Part shown: positions 51,199 through 60,220 of the stretch, piece by piece
Numbering within the stretch: the stretch's first letter is position 1
How the letters are laid out: each line of letters begins with the position of its first letter
DNA from: Pseudomonas sediminis
Lineage (GTDB): Bacteria; Pseudomonadota; Gammaproteobacteria; Pseudomonadales; Pseudomonadaceae
Reading direction: 5' to 3'
Length of the DNA: 64,000 bases
Assembly (NCBI RefSeq): GCF_002741105.1
Contig: NZ_NIQU01000008.1
Coordinates: forward strand, 177,080-241,079
The notes under the pieces: generated by a model
Told to the model about the DNA's origin: nothing
Database searches by the model: none
What the model saw: only the letters and a program-made list of their open reading frames with translations
Program-made: the position numbers and the translations under genes

Positions 51199-51226
51199 CT
51201 GCCCGGCTAAAAAACAGCGTGCCGGG
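51199..51226. repeat. Hairpin between thioesterase gene and riboswitch
   Basis: GCCCGGC and GCCGGGC (7-bp arms) flank a loop containing an A-run (T-run on the minus strand). It lies 21 bp after the thioesterase stop. It may separate that transcription unit from the riboswitch unit, but it is not a classical terminator because the T-run sits in the loop. Confidence 0.4.
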
Positions 51227-51246
51227 CAATCACATTCGGGCCTTGC

Positions 51247-51678
51247 TCAGGCCGGCAGCGTCACCACGGCCATGGTCACCGAAGCCTTGCTGTACAGGCG
51301 TTTCTCGCCGTTTTCCTCGCCGAACACCTCGGCCTCGACCACAGTCGCCTGGCGCCCGGCCTTGAGCACCTCGGCGCGGCAGAACAGGCGTTCACTGCGC
51401 GCCGGGCGTAGCAGGTTGACCTTGAACTCCAGGGTCAGCACCGTCTGCCCCTCGGCCACCAGCGTCGCGGCGGCAGCACCGGCCGCATGATCGGCCAGAG
51501 TGGTCTGTACACCAGCGTGGATGAAACCGTTCTGCTGCAGGTGGCGCGGCTGGATATCCAGCTCCGCCTCGACCCAACCTGGGCCGCAGTCGGTAGCTCG
51601 AATGCCCAGGTCGTTGATGAAGTTGGCATCGGCGAAGCCTCGCTCGACCAACTCGCGATAACGCGGATGTGCTTGCAT
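51247..51678 (-). CDS. PaaI-family hotdog thioesterase
   Basis: A 143-residue hotdog-fold thioesterase that cleaves acyl- or phenylacetyl-CoA type thioesters. The active-site region GFIHAGVQTTLADHA is present near residues 50-64. It lies 12 bp downstream of an acyl-CoA dehydrogenase gene, so they are likely co-transcribed with the TetR gene above. The exact acyl substrate is unknown. Confidence 0.86.
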   Translation of the reverse strand: MQAHPRYRELVERGFADANFINDLGIRATDCGPGWVEAELDIQPRHLQQNGFIHAGVQTTLADHAAGAAAATLVAEGQTVLTLEFKVNLLRPARSERLFCRAEVLKAGRQATVVEAEVFGEENGEKRLYSKASVTMAVVTLPA

Positions 51679-51690
51679 GCGGGCCTCCGG

Positions 51691-53340
51691 TCAGGCCAGG
51701 TGCGGCGTGCTACGCGCCAGCAGCGCCTCGACGTCGACACCGCGTGGCAGGGTGCCATAGACGCGGCCACGGCCATCCAGGCGGCTGGTGATAAAGGCAT
51801 CGGAGACGGTGGCGTTGCCCGCCTCCAGCAGCAGCTTGGCCTGCAGCGCCACAGCCATGTCTTCGGTGAGCTGGCGCGCGCGGTACTGGATATCGGCGGT
51901 ATCGGCAAAATCGGCTTTCAGACGCTGGATATGTGCCTTCAGGCGAGCATCGCCATGGCCATCGCCCAGCTCGGCGAACAGCGCATCGAGCACGCCGGGC
52001 TCCTTGGACAATGCGCGCAGCACGTCCAGGCATTGCACGTTGCCGGAGCCTTCCCAGATCGAGTTGACCGGCGCTTCGCGGTACAGGCGCGGCAGGATGG
52101 TTTCCTCGACGTAACCGGCGCCGCCCATGCACTCGCTGGCCTCGTAGATCATTTCCGGCGCGCGCTTGCAGATCCAGTACTTGCCCACGGCTGTGACCAG
52201 ACGAGCGAATTTGTCTTCCTGCGCGTCATGCTGGTGGTCGAGCGCGCGCCCCATGCGCATGCACAGCGCCAGCGCGGCTTCGCTCTCCAGCGCCAGGTCA
52301 GCCAGCACGTTCTGCATCAACGGCTGGTCGGCGAGCAGCTTGCCGCCCACCTGACGATGCGCGCAGTGGTGCGCGGCCTGGGTCAGCGCCTGGCGCATCA
52401 GGCTGCTGGAGCCGACCATGCAATCGAAGCGGGTCATGGCCACCATCTCGATGATGGTCGGCACACCGCGGCCTTCCTCGCCGAGCATCCAGGCGAAGGC
52501 GCCGCGGTACTCCACCTCACTGGAAGCGTTGGCCCAATTGCCCAGTTTGTTCTTCAGGCGCTGGATGTAGAACGCGTTGCGCGTGCCGTCCGGGCGGTGA
52601 CGCGGCAGCAGGAAGCACGACAGGCCCTTGTCGGTGTAGGCCAGGGTAAGGAAGGCGTCGCACATCGGCGCCGAGCAGAACCATTTGTGCCCGACCAGCT
52701 CGTAGCCTTGCCCCGGCCCGCCAAGGCCGATGGGATAGGCGCGGGTGGTGTTGGCGCGCACGTCGGTGCCGCCCTGTTTCTCGGTCATGGCCATGCCGAT
52801 GGTGACGCCGGTCTTCTGCTCCATCGGCAGGTTGCGCGGGTCGTACTCGGTGGCGAGGATCTTCGGCAGCCACTGCTCGGCCACGTTGGGTTGCAGGCGG
52901 ATGGCGGGCACCGCGGCAAAGGTCATGGTCAGCGGGCAGCCACTGGCGGCCTCGGCCTGGCTGTGCATATAGGTCAGACCGGCGCGTGCGACGTGCGCGC
53001 CGGCGCGCGGGTCGGTCCAGGGCAGCGACGGCAGGCCGTGCTCGACCGCCGTACGCATCAGCTCGTGGTAGGCCGGATGGAACTCCACCAGATCGATACG
53101 ATTACCGTAGCGGTCATGACTCTTGAACACTGGCTTGTTCTCGTTGGCGAGAAAGCCGGCCTGCATCAGGGCACCGCCGGCCAGCGCACCATAGGCGCTC
53201 AGGCGCTCGTCTGCCCAGGCGCCGTCATAACGACGAGTCCACTCCTGCAATGGCAGATCGAGGCGATAGAGGTTGGCGCCATCCAGGCTCGGCACCTGGT
53301 TGAACACCTCGTGGGTTTCGGCATGCAGGCTGGGTCTCAT
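51691..53340 (-). CDS. AidB-like acyl-CoA dehydrogenase
   Basis: A 549-residue acyl-CoA dehydrogenase of the AidB type, longer than standard enzymes because of N- and C-terminal additions. Marks are ETHEVFNQVPSLDG, MAMTEKQGGTDVRAN (FAD/substrate loop), HKWFCSAPMCDAF, and ECMGGAGYVEE. AidB proteins bind FAD and DNA during alkylation stress; whether this one does is unknown. The start at 53340 overlaps the TetR stop as ATGA. From memory matches PAO1 PA3972. Confidence 0.88.
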   Translation of the reverse strand: MRPSLHAETHEVFNQVPSLDGANLYRLDLPLQEWTRRYDGAWADERLSAYGALAGGALMQAGFLANENKPVFKSHDRYGNRIDLVEFHPAYHELMRTAVEHGLPSLPWTDPRAGAHVARAGLTYMHSQAEAASGCPLTMTFAAVPAIRLQPNVAEQWLPKILATEYDPRNLPMEQKTGVTIGMAMTEKQGGTDVRANTTRAYPIGLGGPGQGYELVGHKWFCSAPMCDAFLTLAYTDKGLSCFLLPRHRPDGTRNAFYIQRLKNKLGNWANASSEVEYRGAFAWMLGEEGRGVPTIIEMVAMTRFDCMVGSSSLMRQALTQAAHHCAHRQVGGKLLADQPLMQNVLADLALESEAALALCMRMGRALDHQHDAQEDKFARLVTAVGKYWICKRAPEMIYEASECMGGAGYVEETILPRLYREAPVNSIWEGSGNVQCLDVLRALSKEPGVLDALFAELGDGHGDARLKAHIQRLKADFADTADIQYRARQLTEDMAVALQAKLLLEAGNATVSDAFITSRLDGRGRVYGTLPRGVDVEALLARSTPHLA

Positions 53341-53978
53341 CGCGTGGGCTCCTCGGCGCCGACGGCGCGCAGGCAAAAGGTGGCAAGGCTGGCGCTGACC
53401 TGCGCCAGTTCCAGGGTGGGTTGACCGGCCTCGCGCGCGGCGCGAGCAGGTGGCGACAGAGGGCCGACCAGCGCTTCGGCAATCGCGCCGACCAGGCAGG
53501 CCGCCGTCAGACCGATCTGCTCGACGCGAAATTCACCGGCCCCGGCGCCCTCCTCCAACAGATCGATGAACAGTTCGGCATAGGCTTCGCGGTAGAGCAG
53601 GCGCTGCTCATCGACCTCCGGGTCGACCGGCTCGGCGATCAGCGCAAAAGCCAGGCGGCGGCTGTGCCAGGCTCGGGCGGCGAACTGCTCAAGACCGATG
53701 CGCAGGCGCTCACTGGCGCTACCCGGCCCACGCAGGGCGGCGGCCAGGGCATCCACTTCACGCTGACTGGCAGCGGCGAAGACCTCGGCGGCCAGTTCGC
53801 CCTTGCTACGAAAGTGGCGGTACAGACTGCCCGTGGCGATACCGACATACTCAGCCAGCGCCTGCATGGTCAGGGCGGCGAAACCACCCTCTGCCACTCG
53901 CAGCAAGGCGCAGTCGAGAATGCGCTGGCGCTGCGCCTGATCGCGGTCGAGTCGAGCTTCGGTGATGCGATAAGCCAT
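53337..53978 (-). CDS. TetR-family transcriptional regulator
   Basis: A 213-residue TetR regulator: RILDCALLRVAEGGFAALTM then ALAEYVGIATGSLYRHFRSK (helix-turn-helix, about residues 37-60). It overlaps the acyl-CoA dehydrogenase gene (ATGA) and likely controls it, the thioesterase and itself. Its ATG lies within a 57-bp palindrome that contains two copies of an operator-like motif, so binding would cover the start codon. From memory matches PAO1 PA3973. Confidence 0.88.
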   Translation of the reverse strand: MAYRITEARLDRDQAQRQRILDCALLRVAEGGFAALTMQALAEYVGIATGSLYRHFRSKGELAAEVFAAASQREVDALAAALRGPGSASERLRIGLEQFAARAWHSRRLAFALIAEPVDPEVDEQRLLYREAYAELFIDLLEEGAGAGEFRVEQIGLTAACLVGAIAEALVGPLSPPARAAREAGQPTLELAQVSASLATFCLRAVGAEEPTR

Positions 53979-54030
53979 GGTCTGAATCCTGATTCACTTG
54001 CATGCAGTGAATCAGGATTCAGACCATGGC
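53974..54030. promoter_or_regulatory. 57-bp perfect-arm palindrome covering the TetR start codon
   Basis: Arms of 25 bp (53974-53998 and 54006-54030) are exact inverted repeats around a 7-nt centre. Within each arm is a smaller palindrome: TGAATCCTGATTCA (53983-53996) and TGAATCAGGATTCA (54008-54021), centres 25 bp apart. The TetR ATG is in the left arm, and its mirror ATGGCT is in the right arm. It is a probable autoregulatory operator of this TetR. Confidence 0.75.
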
Positions 54031-54086
54031 TAAAGGGACGATCCGGCCAAATCTGCGGCCTATCCCAAGAATGAGGCTGCGGGGTG

Positions 54087-56495
54087 TCAGAGCGGAGCGG
54101 CGCCACCGGAAACCGTGGCTGGACGGCAGAGCACCCAGTCGTGCAGCAGCACGCGCAGCTCCTCGAACTTCACCGGCTTGGCCAGGTAATCGCTCATCCC
54201 GGCGGCCAGGCAGCGTTCGCGGTCACCGCTGTGGCTATGGGCGGTGATCGCCAGCACCGGCAGTTCGGCGCACCCCGGCAGGGCACGCAGTGCGCGGCAA
54301 GTGGCGAAGCCATCCATCACCGGCATCTGGCAATCCAACAGCACGGCATCGACGCTTTCACTGCGCAGCAGCTCCAGCGCTTCGGCACCGTTGTCGGCGG
54401 TGCGCACGCGGTAGCCCAGCTTGAGCAGCATGCCGCGAGTCACCAACTGGTTGATCGCATTGTCCTCGACGATCAGCACCGTGCACTGCTGCGCCTGGCG
54501 CTGCACCGTGCCGCTCTGCGCACGCGGCGGACGCACGATCGGCGCCGCCTGCTGCTGCGGCAACGTCAGCGGTACGTTGAGACGAAAACGGCTGCCGAAT
54601 CCGGGCTGCGACTCATGGCTGAGGCTGCCGCCGAGCAGGTCGACCAGTTGCCGGCAGATCGCCAGGCCAATGCCCAGGCCGCCATATTTGCGGGTCATGG
54701 ACCCGTCGAGCTGATGGAAGCGCTGATACAGATCGCCCTCATGAGCGAAGCCAATACCGCTGTCGCAGACCAGCACGCTCAGCGGCAGGTTGCCACCCAC
54801 ACTATCAGCACGGCCGACCTGCAGCGTCACACCGCCCTCGCTGGTGAACTTGATGGCATTGTCCAGCAGGTAGCCCAGTGCCTGAGCCAGCTTGGCGGCG
54901 TCTCCCTCCAGGGTATCGGGCAGGTTGTCGTCCAGTTCCAGGGCGAAGGTCAGCCCCTTGTCCTCAGCGCGCGGCGCGTACTGGGCACGCAGGCCATCGA
55001 ACAATCCACGCAGGCTGAACGCCTCACGCCGTGGATAAAGCTTGCCGGCCTGCAGTTCGGTGAGGGCGAGGATATCGTTGACCATGCGCATCATGTCGCG
55101 CGCGGAGGTCGCGGCGGTCTTCTGGTACTGCTCCAGCTCGATGTCCATCTTCACCGTCTGCATCAGTTCCAGCGAACCAATCACGCCATTCATCGGCGTG
55201 CGCAGTTCGTGGGTGACGGTGGCGAGGAACTCGTCCTTGAAGCGGTTGCTGTCGGCCAACTCCTGGTTCAATGCTTCGAGCTTGCGTCCGGCTTCCTGGA
55301 GGATGCGCGTGCGCTCTTCCTTCATCGCGTTGATGCGATCAGCCAGGGCCAGCGACAGCAGGCCCACTTCCAGGGCCGAGCCGATCTGGCTGGCGTACAT
55401 GGTGAGAAAGACATTGGGCAGGTGCCCCAGCACCATCAACGTATTGACGATGCCGCCGACGAGGAACGCCGTCCAGGCGAAGATGAAATAGCGCGCCACG
55501 CGCATGCCGCGCAGCCAGGCGAGGATGCCGGCGGCGAAGATCACCACGGTGAACAGCAGGGCCAGGTAGGTGGCCAGGCGCAGCGCGGTCGCGTAACTGA
55601 TGCACAACGCCAGGACCATCACCACGGCGCCGCAGGCCATCAGCAGCAACAACAGACGGTCGACCCAGGGACTGTGTTCCGAGGTATGCAGGAAGCTGCG
55701 CGCGAACTGGCAGCCGAACAGGGCGGCCGAGCCGATCATGAAGGGCGTGGCGGCGTTGGCCCACCAGGGGCTGTTGGGCCAGAAGTACTCGATGCCGGCA
55801 CCGTTCACCGATATCTGGTAAAGGCCGAACGAGGCGATGTAGAGGATGTAATAGAGGTAACTGGGGTCGCGGACGCTGAGGAAGATGAACAGGTTGTAGA
55901 CCAGCATCACCAGCAGTACGCCGTAGATGATGCCGAGCACATAGATGCGCCCCGGCTGCTCCTCCAGATAGGCATTGGGTGCCCACAGGGTCAGCGGCGC
56001 CTGGATCGAGCCCTGGCTTTCCAGGCGCAGATAAATGCGCTTTTCCTGGTTTGGCTCGAGGTTCAACTCGAAGAGGTAGTTGTTCTGGCGGATCTGCCGA
56101 CTATCGAAGGGCAAGGCGTCGCCAGTGCGTTGAGCCAACGCGAAGCCGCCCGCTTCATCCGGCAGATAAAGTTCCAGGTGATCGAGCGGTGGGTAGGCCA
56201 GTTCCAGCAGCCAGTTGCGCGCGCCCGGCGCCTGCTGTGGCAAGTAGTGCAAATCCAGCCGCAGCCAGAACACAGAACGCGAATAGCCGGCATTGAGCAC
56301 AGGCTTGTCATGCAGGCGGAAGCTGCCTTGTACAGCCGGCGAGGCGATATCGTCGATGCTGGCATCGCCACGTACGTCTTCGAACACGTACATGCTCTGC
56401 CCCAGCGGCAGGGCGCGAGTCTGCTCGTCGAAGGTAACAGCGCCCACGAGCGAAGGAAGAACGATGCTCACGATGAGCAGGAGCAGCCGGTACAT
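54087..56495 (-). CDS. ladS: Hybrid histidine kinase with 7TMR-DISM sensor (LadS type)
   Basis: An 802-residue hybrid kinase. After a signal peptide (LLLLIVSIVLPSLVGA), a periplasmic 7TMR-DISMED2 domain spans to about residue 180; seven membrane segments follow to about residue 395; a HisKA domain carries H429 in THELRTPMNG; the HATPase has DNAIKFTS, DSGIGFA and GGLGIGLAI; and the C-terminal receiver has D721 in LLDCQMPVMDG. This architecture and length match LadS, which feeds the GacS/GacA-Rsm pathway. In PAO1, from memory, ladS directly precedes thiD-thiE-hemL; here a siderophore cluster sits between. Confidence 0.88.
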   Translation of the reverse strand: MYRLLLLIVSIVLPSLVGAVTFDEQTRALPLGQSMYVFEDVRGDASIDDIASPAVQGSFRLHDKPVLNAGYSRSVFWLRLDLHYLPQQAPGARNWLLELAYPPLDHLELYLPDEAGGFALAQRTGDALPFDSRQIRQNNYLFELNLEPNQEKRIYLRLESQGSIQAPLTLWAPNAYLEEQPGRIYVLGIIYGVLLVMLVYNLFIFLSVRDPSYLYYILYIASFGLYQISVNGAGIEYFWPNSPWWANAATPFMIGSAALFGCQFARSFLHTSEHSPWVDRLLLLLMACGAVVMVLALCISYATALRLATYLALLFTVVIFAAGILAWLRGMRVARYFIFAWTAFLVGGIVNTLMVLGHLPNVFLTMYASQIGSALEVGLLSLALADRINAMKEERTRILQEAGRKLEALNQELADSNRFKDEFLATVTHELRTPMNGVIGSLELMQTVKMDIELEQYQKTAATSARDMMRMVNDILALTELQAGKLYPRREAFSLRGLFDGLRAQYAPRAEDKGLTFALELDDNLPDTLEGDAAKLAQALGYLLDNAIKFTSEGGVTLQVGRADSVGGNLPLSVLVCDSGIGFAHEGDLYQRFHQLDGSMTRKYGGLGIGLAICRQLVDLLGGSLSHESQPGFGSRFRLNVPLTLPQQQAAPIVRPPRAQSGTVQRQAQQCTVLIVEDNAINQLVTRGMLLKLGYRVRTADNGAEALELLRSESVDAVLLDCQMPVMDGFATCRALRALPGCAELPVLAITAHSHSGDRERCLAAGMSDYLAKPVKFEELRVLLHDWVLCRPATVSGGAAPL

Positions 56496-56586
56496 ACAAC
56501 TCCAGAACCCTGTCGAACGACGCCCAGGCCCCCATTAGCCCATCAGATGGCGCCGCCACGCACGGCAGACTTATATTCTAATCGCT

Positions 56587-57477
56587 CTACTCTAGGGGCT
56601 GTTGGGGCGCTTTTCCAGATTCAGACGGCAGTTTAAGCAGCGCCTCACCTATCGCCTCAGCCAGGTACTGCAGGGAAAACACCCCGCCGTAGGTCCAGGT
56701 CGAGGGCATCGCGGCGAAGCGCTGCTCGCGCACGAACGGCATGGCCTGCCATAGCGGTGAGGCGAACAACTGCGCCTCTTGGGGGAAGGGTTCGATATGC
56801 AGCACCACGCCCTGCTCGATCCTCCCCAGGGTGGTGATCGGCACCTGAGTGATGCCCCAGGGGCTCGGCGGCAGGTCCAGTGCCGGCTGCAGGCCGAGCA
56901 GCGCCAGCGCATGTTGCGGCATGGAGTTGGGGCCGTTGATGAGGGCGGCGGTCGGCGACGAGAAGCGAATCACCGTGACGGCCGGCAAGTGCTCTGCGTA
57001 ATGGGCCTGCAGCCGCTCACGCCATTGCGCCAGCTCGGCGTCCATCGCCTGCAGGCGCTGCTCGGCCAACACCTCGCGCCCCAAGGAGCGCGCCAGGTCG
57101 AGAAACGCCTCGCGCTGCACCTGCTGATTGTCATGCTGCTGGCTGAAGCCCTGATACACCTGTACCGGCGCGATACGTTCGAGCAACGGGCGAATGTCTT
57201 CCAGCACCGGTGGAATGACGATCAGCTCAGGCTGTAACTCGGCCAGCAACTCAAGGTTGGGCTCCAGGCGCGAACCGCTCGACGGCACGCCTTCAGGCAG
57301 CGTCGGCCTGACCACCCAGGCGCGGTAGTCACCGGCATCGGCCACGGTCAACGGCGTCACGTCGAGCATCAGCAGATGCTCTGTGGCCTCCCAACTCAGT
57401 GCAGCGACCCGTGGCGCATTACTCGCCCAGGCAGGCGTCAGCCACAGCAGCAGAAGGCCGAGCAAGCAACGCTTCAC
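56587..57477 (-). CDS. Siderophore/heme-type ABC transporter periplasmic binding protein (FhuD/FecB-like)
   Basis: A 296-residue binding protein with signal peptide (KRCLLGLLLLWLTPAWA). It has the FhuD-like helical backbone: RVAALSWEATEHLLML at the start, and NLELLAELQPELIVIPPVLE. It delivers a ferric siderophore to the FhuB-like permease. The start is a GTG at 57477 that overlaps the permease stop as GTGA, with GGGAGG upstream. It is the last gene of the operon. Ligand unknown. Confidence 0.87.
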   Translation of the reverse strand: MKRCLLGLLLLWLTPAWASNAPRVAALSWEATEHLLMLDVTPLTVADAGDYRAWVVRPTLPEGVPSSGSRLEPNLELLAELQPELIVIPPVLEDIRPLLERIAPVQVYQGFSQQHDNQQVQREAFLDLARSLGREVLAEQRLQAMDAELAQWRERLQAHYAEHLPAVTVIRFSSPTAALINGPNSMPQHALALLGLQPALDLPPSPWGITQVPITTLGRIEQGVVLHIEPFPQEAQLFASPLWQAMPFVREQRFAAMPSTWTYGGVFSLQYLAEAIGEALLKLPSESGKAPQQPLE

Positions 57478-59450
57478 GTCAACCTCCCACGGATTAACAA
57501 GAAGACGAAGTAACCGCCACACAGCACCGAGGCAACAATGCCCACCGGAATCTGCAACGGGAATATCAGGGTGCGGCCCACCCAGTCCGCCAACAGCATC
57601 AGCACCGCGCCCAGCGAGGCTGCCAGCAGCAGTTGCGGCAGTACCCGGCGCGCGCCGAGCATCACCGCGATATGCGGGGCCAAAAGCCCCAGAAACGCCA
57701 CAGGCCCGAGCAGGCTGGTTACCAACGCACACAGCAGCGCCACCAGCACCAGCAACGCCAGACGCAAGCGCGGCACGTTCAGGCCACGGCTGGCGGCTAC
57801 CCCGTCGCCGATACCGATCAGCGTCAGGGCTCGCTGAAACAGCAGCGCCAGCGCGCCGAACAGCAGCACGCCCAGCGTCAGCCCCAAGGCCTGCGCCGGT
57901 GTAGCGCGGTAGGTAGAGCCAGCCAGCCAACCGAGCAACGCGAACGAGTCGCCACTGCCCTTGGCCAGCACGAACTGCAGCGCCGCGTTGAGCAGCGCGC
58001 CAAGGGAAATCCCCAGCAGCGCCATCAGCGCTGGTGAGTAGCGATGACGCCGCCCCAGCAGCATCAACACCGCCAGCACCGCCAGGCTGCCGACGAAGGC
58101 CGCCAGCGGCGCGACCGCGCCTAGCAGCGCACCACCGAAGATGATCAGCGCGAGCATCACCGCCAGCGTGGCCCCGGCGGAGAGCCCGAGGATATCCGGG
58201 CTGGCCAGCGGGTTACGCAGCAGACGCTGCAGCAGCAGGCCGGAAATCGCCAGGCCGGCGCCGGCCGAAGCAGCCGTGAGCACACGCGGCCAGCGCAGCG
58301 ACCAGACCAACGCCGACGGCCACTCAAAACGCCAGCCATTGATACCGCGCGCCAGCCCGAGCGCCACGGTAAGCGCCAACAATGCGAAGACCGCCACCCA
58401 CAGTGCACTGCGCCAACCGAAGTGCTCGGCGCCGCGCGGCAGTTGCAGACCACGCGGATCTTCCGCAGCCAGGTGGCGGCGCGCCAACCACAACAGCACT
58501 GGCGCCCCGATCAATGCGGCGGCAGCACCACTGGGCACCAGTTGGCCACTGAGACGATTGGCCAGCAGTGCCAGGGCGTCGGTGCTGAGCAAGAGCAAGG
58601 CGCCAAGCAGCGCGCTGTAGAGAAGCTCGTCTCGCGCCGTGCGGGCGCCGAGCATCTTCGCCATGTTCGGTGTGAGCAGGCCGATGAAACCGATCAGGCC
58701 GACCGCCGTGATCGACACCGAGCACAACCACAGCGCTGCCAGAAACAGCACCAGCATCACCGGCCACAGCGCCAGGCCACGGCCCTGGGCAGCATCGCCG
58801 CCAAGCTGCAGCAGGCTCAACGGCCGCGGCGCCAGGATCAGCAGCGGCAGCGCCAGCAATAGCTTGGGCCACAGCCACTGCACCCAGTGCCAGTCGATCT
58901 GCGCCAGATCACCCGCGCCCCAGACGAACAGCCCCTGGGTGTACTGGTTGTTGATCAGTACCAGCCCGGCAGCCAGGGCGCCGAACAACAGGTTGATGGC
59001 CATGCCACCCAGCACCAGCGGCAGCCCGCCAATACCGCTGCGCCCGGCAATCAGCAGCACCAGGCCAACCGCCAGCAGCGCACCGAGCAGTGCCGCCCAC
59101 TGCCCGTGATCGGCCGCGAAGGTAGGCACCAGCAAGGTGGCCAGCACCATCCCGAGCCAGGCCCCGGACGAAGCGCCGATAGTCATGGGCGACACCAGGC
59201 GATTCTGGGTGATCTGCTGCAGCAGGCTGCCGGACAGGCCCAGCGCAGCGCCCGTCAGCAGCGCCATGCTCAGCCTGGGTAGAGCCGACAGTTGCAGCTG
59301 CAGAAACTCGAAGCTGTGCTCGGCAGAAGCAAGCATCGTCCACAGCTCGAATGGAGCGAGATCGGCCGCCAGCCACAGGTGCAGGAGTGCCAGCGGCAGC
59401 AGCGCGAGCAGTGTCAGAAGGTGGCGTGACGGCGCCGAAACTGCAGCCAT
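57474..59450 (-). CDS. FhuB-type fused iron-siderophore permease
   Basis: A 658-residue double permease. Each half contains the FecCD-type signatures: LPRLSMALLTGAALGLSGSL and SVSITAVGLIGFIGLLTPNM in the first; RWPRVLTAASAGAGLAISGL and GPVAFLGLLAPHIAVMLGAR in the second. About twenty membrane segments are expected. It forms the channel of the importer. The order in the operon (FhuF-like, ATPase, permease, binding protein) and the overlaps show joint expression. Confidence 0.93.
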   Translation of the reverse strand: MAAVSAPSRHLLTLLALLPLALLHLWLAADLAPFELWTMLASAEHSFEFLQLQLSALPRLSMALLTGAALGLSGSLLQQITQNRLVSPMTIGASSGAWLGMVLATLLVPTFAADHGQWAALLGALLAVGLVLLIAGRSGIGGLPLVLGGMAINLLFGALAAGLVLINNQYTQGLFVWGAGDLAQIDWHWVQWLWPKLLLALPLLILAPRPLSLLQLGGDAAQGRGLALWPVMLVLFLAALWLCSVSITAVGLIGFIGLLTPNMAKMLGARTARDELLYSALLGALLLLSTDALALLANRLSGQLVPSGAAAALIGAPVLLWLARRHLAAEDPRGLQLPRGAEHFGWRSALWVAVFALLALTVALGLARGINGWRFEWPSALVWSLRWPRVLTAASAGAGLAISGLLLQRLLRNPLASPDILGLSAGATLAVMLALIIFGGALLGAVAPLAAFVGSLAVLAVLMLLGRRHRYSPALMALLGISLGALLNAALQFVLAKGSGDSFALLGWLAGSTYRATPAQALGLTLGVLLFGALALLFQRALTLIGIGDGVAASRGLNVPRLRLALLVLVALLCALVTSLLGPVAFLGLLAPHIAVMLGARRVLPQLLLAASLGAVLMLLADWVGRTLIFPLQIPVGIVASVLCGGYFVFLLIRGRLT

Positions 59451-59452
59451 GC

Positions 59453-60220
59453 TCAGGCCACCACGGCAATCTTGCGGGCGCTGCCGGGCTGCTCGATCAG
59501 TTCGATGTTGATGTCGTAGAGCTGGCTGAGCAACGCCCCGCTGAGCAGCTCCTCTGGGCTGCCATCGAAGAAGATCCGTCCCTGCTTGAGGGCGATCACC
59601 CGATCAGCATGCCGTGCGGTGAGGTTGATGTCGTGGAGGATGGCGACGATGCCGCGTCCGCTGTCGCGATTGAGCTGGCGCAGCAGGCCCATCAGCTCGT
59701 ACTGGTGCGCCAGGTCCAACGCCGAGGTGGGCTCGTCGAGCAGCAGCAGGGGCGATTGCTGGGCCAGCAGCATGGCGATCCAGGCACGCTGGCGCTCGCC
59801 ACCGGAGAGGCTGTCGGCCAGGTGATCGGCGTAATGGGCGACATCGGTCTGGGCCAGCGCCTGATCGACCGCCGCATGGTCCTCGGCGCGCCAGCGGCCG
59901 AGCAATCCACGCCAGGGAAAGCGCCCCAGGCGCACCAGCTCGCGCACGGTCAGGCCGGCGACGTCGGGCAGGTGCTGCGGCAGGAAGGCCACGCGCTGGG
60001 CGAAGTCACGGGCGGAAAAACCGGCCAGGTCGCGCTCATCGAGCTGCAGCGAGCCTCGGGTCGGCTGTAACTGCCGCGCCAGCAGGTTCATCAGGGTCGA
60101 CTTGCCCGAGCCGTTATGGCCGAGGATCACGGTGAAACGATCACCTTCCAGGTGCAGGTCGTCCACTGCCAGCGTCACCCGCTCGCCACGACGCACTTCG
60201 ATATCACGCAGATTCAGCAT
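59453..60220 (-). CDS. FhuC-type siderophore ABC transporter ATPase
   Basis: A 255-residue ABC ATPase. Walker A is GHNGSGKST (residues 34-42), the signature LSGGERQRAW, Walker B LLLLDEPTS, and the switch His in AILHDINLTARHAD. It powers the FhuB-like permease. It overlaps the FhuF-like gene by 7 bp and ends 2 bp before the permease start. Confidence 0.94.
   Translation of the reverse strand: MLNLRDIEVRRGERVTLAVDDLHLEGDRFTVILGHNGSGKSTLMNLLARQLQPTRGSLQLDERDLAGFSARDFAQRVAFLPQHLPDVAGLTVRELVRLGRFPWRGLLGRWRAEDHAAVDQALAQTDVAHYADHLADSLSGGERQRAWIAMLLAQQSPLLLLDEPTSALDLAHQYELMGLLRQLNRDSGRGIVAILHDINLTARHADRVIALKQGRIFFDGSPEELLSGALLSQLYDINIELIEQPGSARKIAVVA

Noticed and set aside
54026..54247. 73-aa plus-strand frame starting in the right arm of the TetR palindrome
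   Set aside because: Its ATG exists only as a mirror of the TetR start; most of the frame is antisense to the end of ladS and Arg-rich without a ribosome site.
51487..56636. 645-aa and 850-aa plus-strand frames opposite the acyl-CoA dehydrogenase/TetR genes and ladS
   Set aside because: Both are antisense to well-supported genes, lack ribosome sites and show Gln/His/Arg-rich composition typical of shadow frames.
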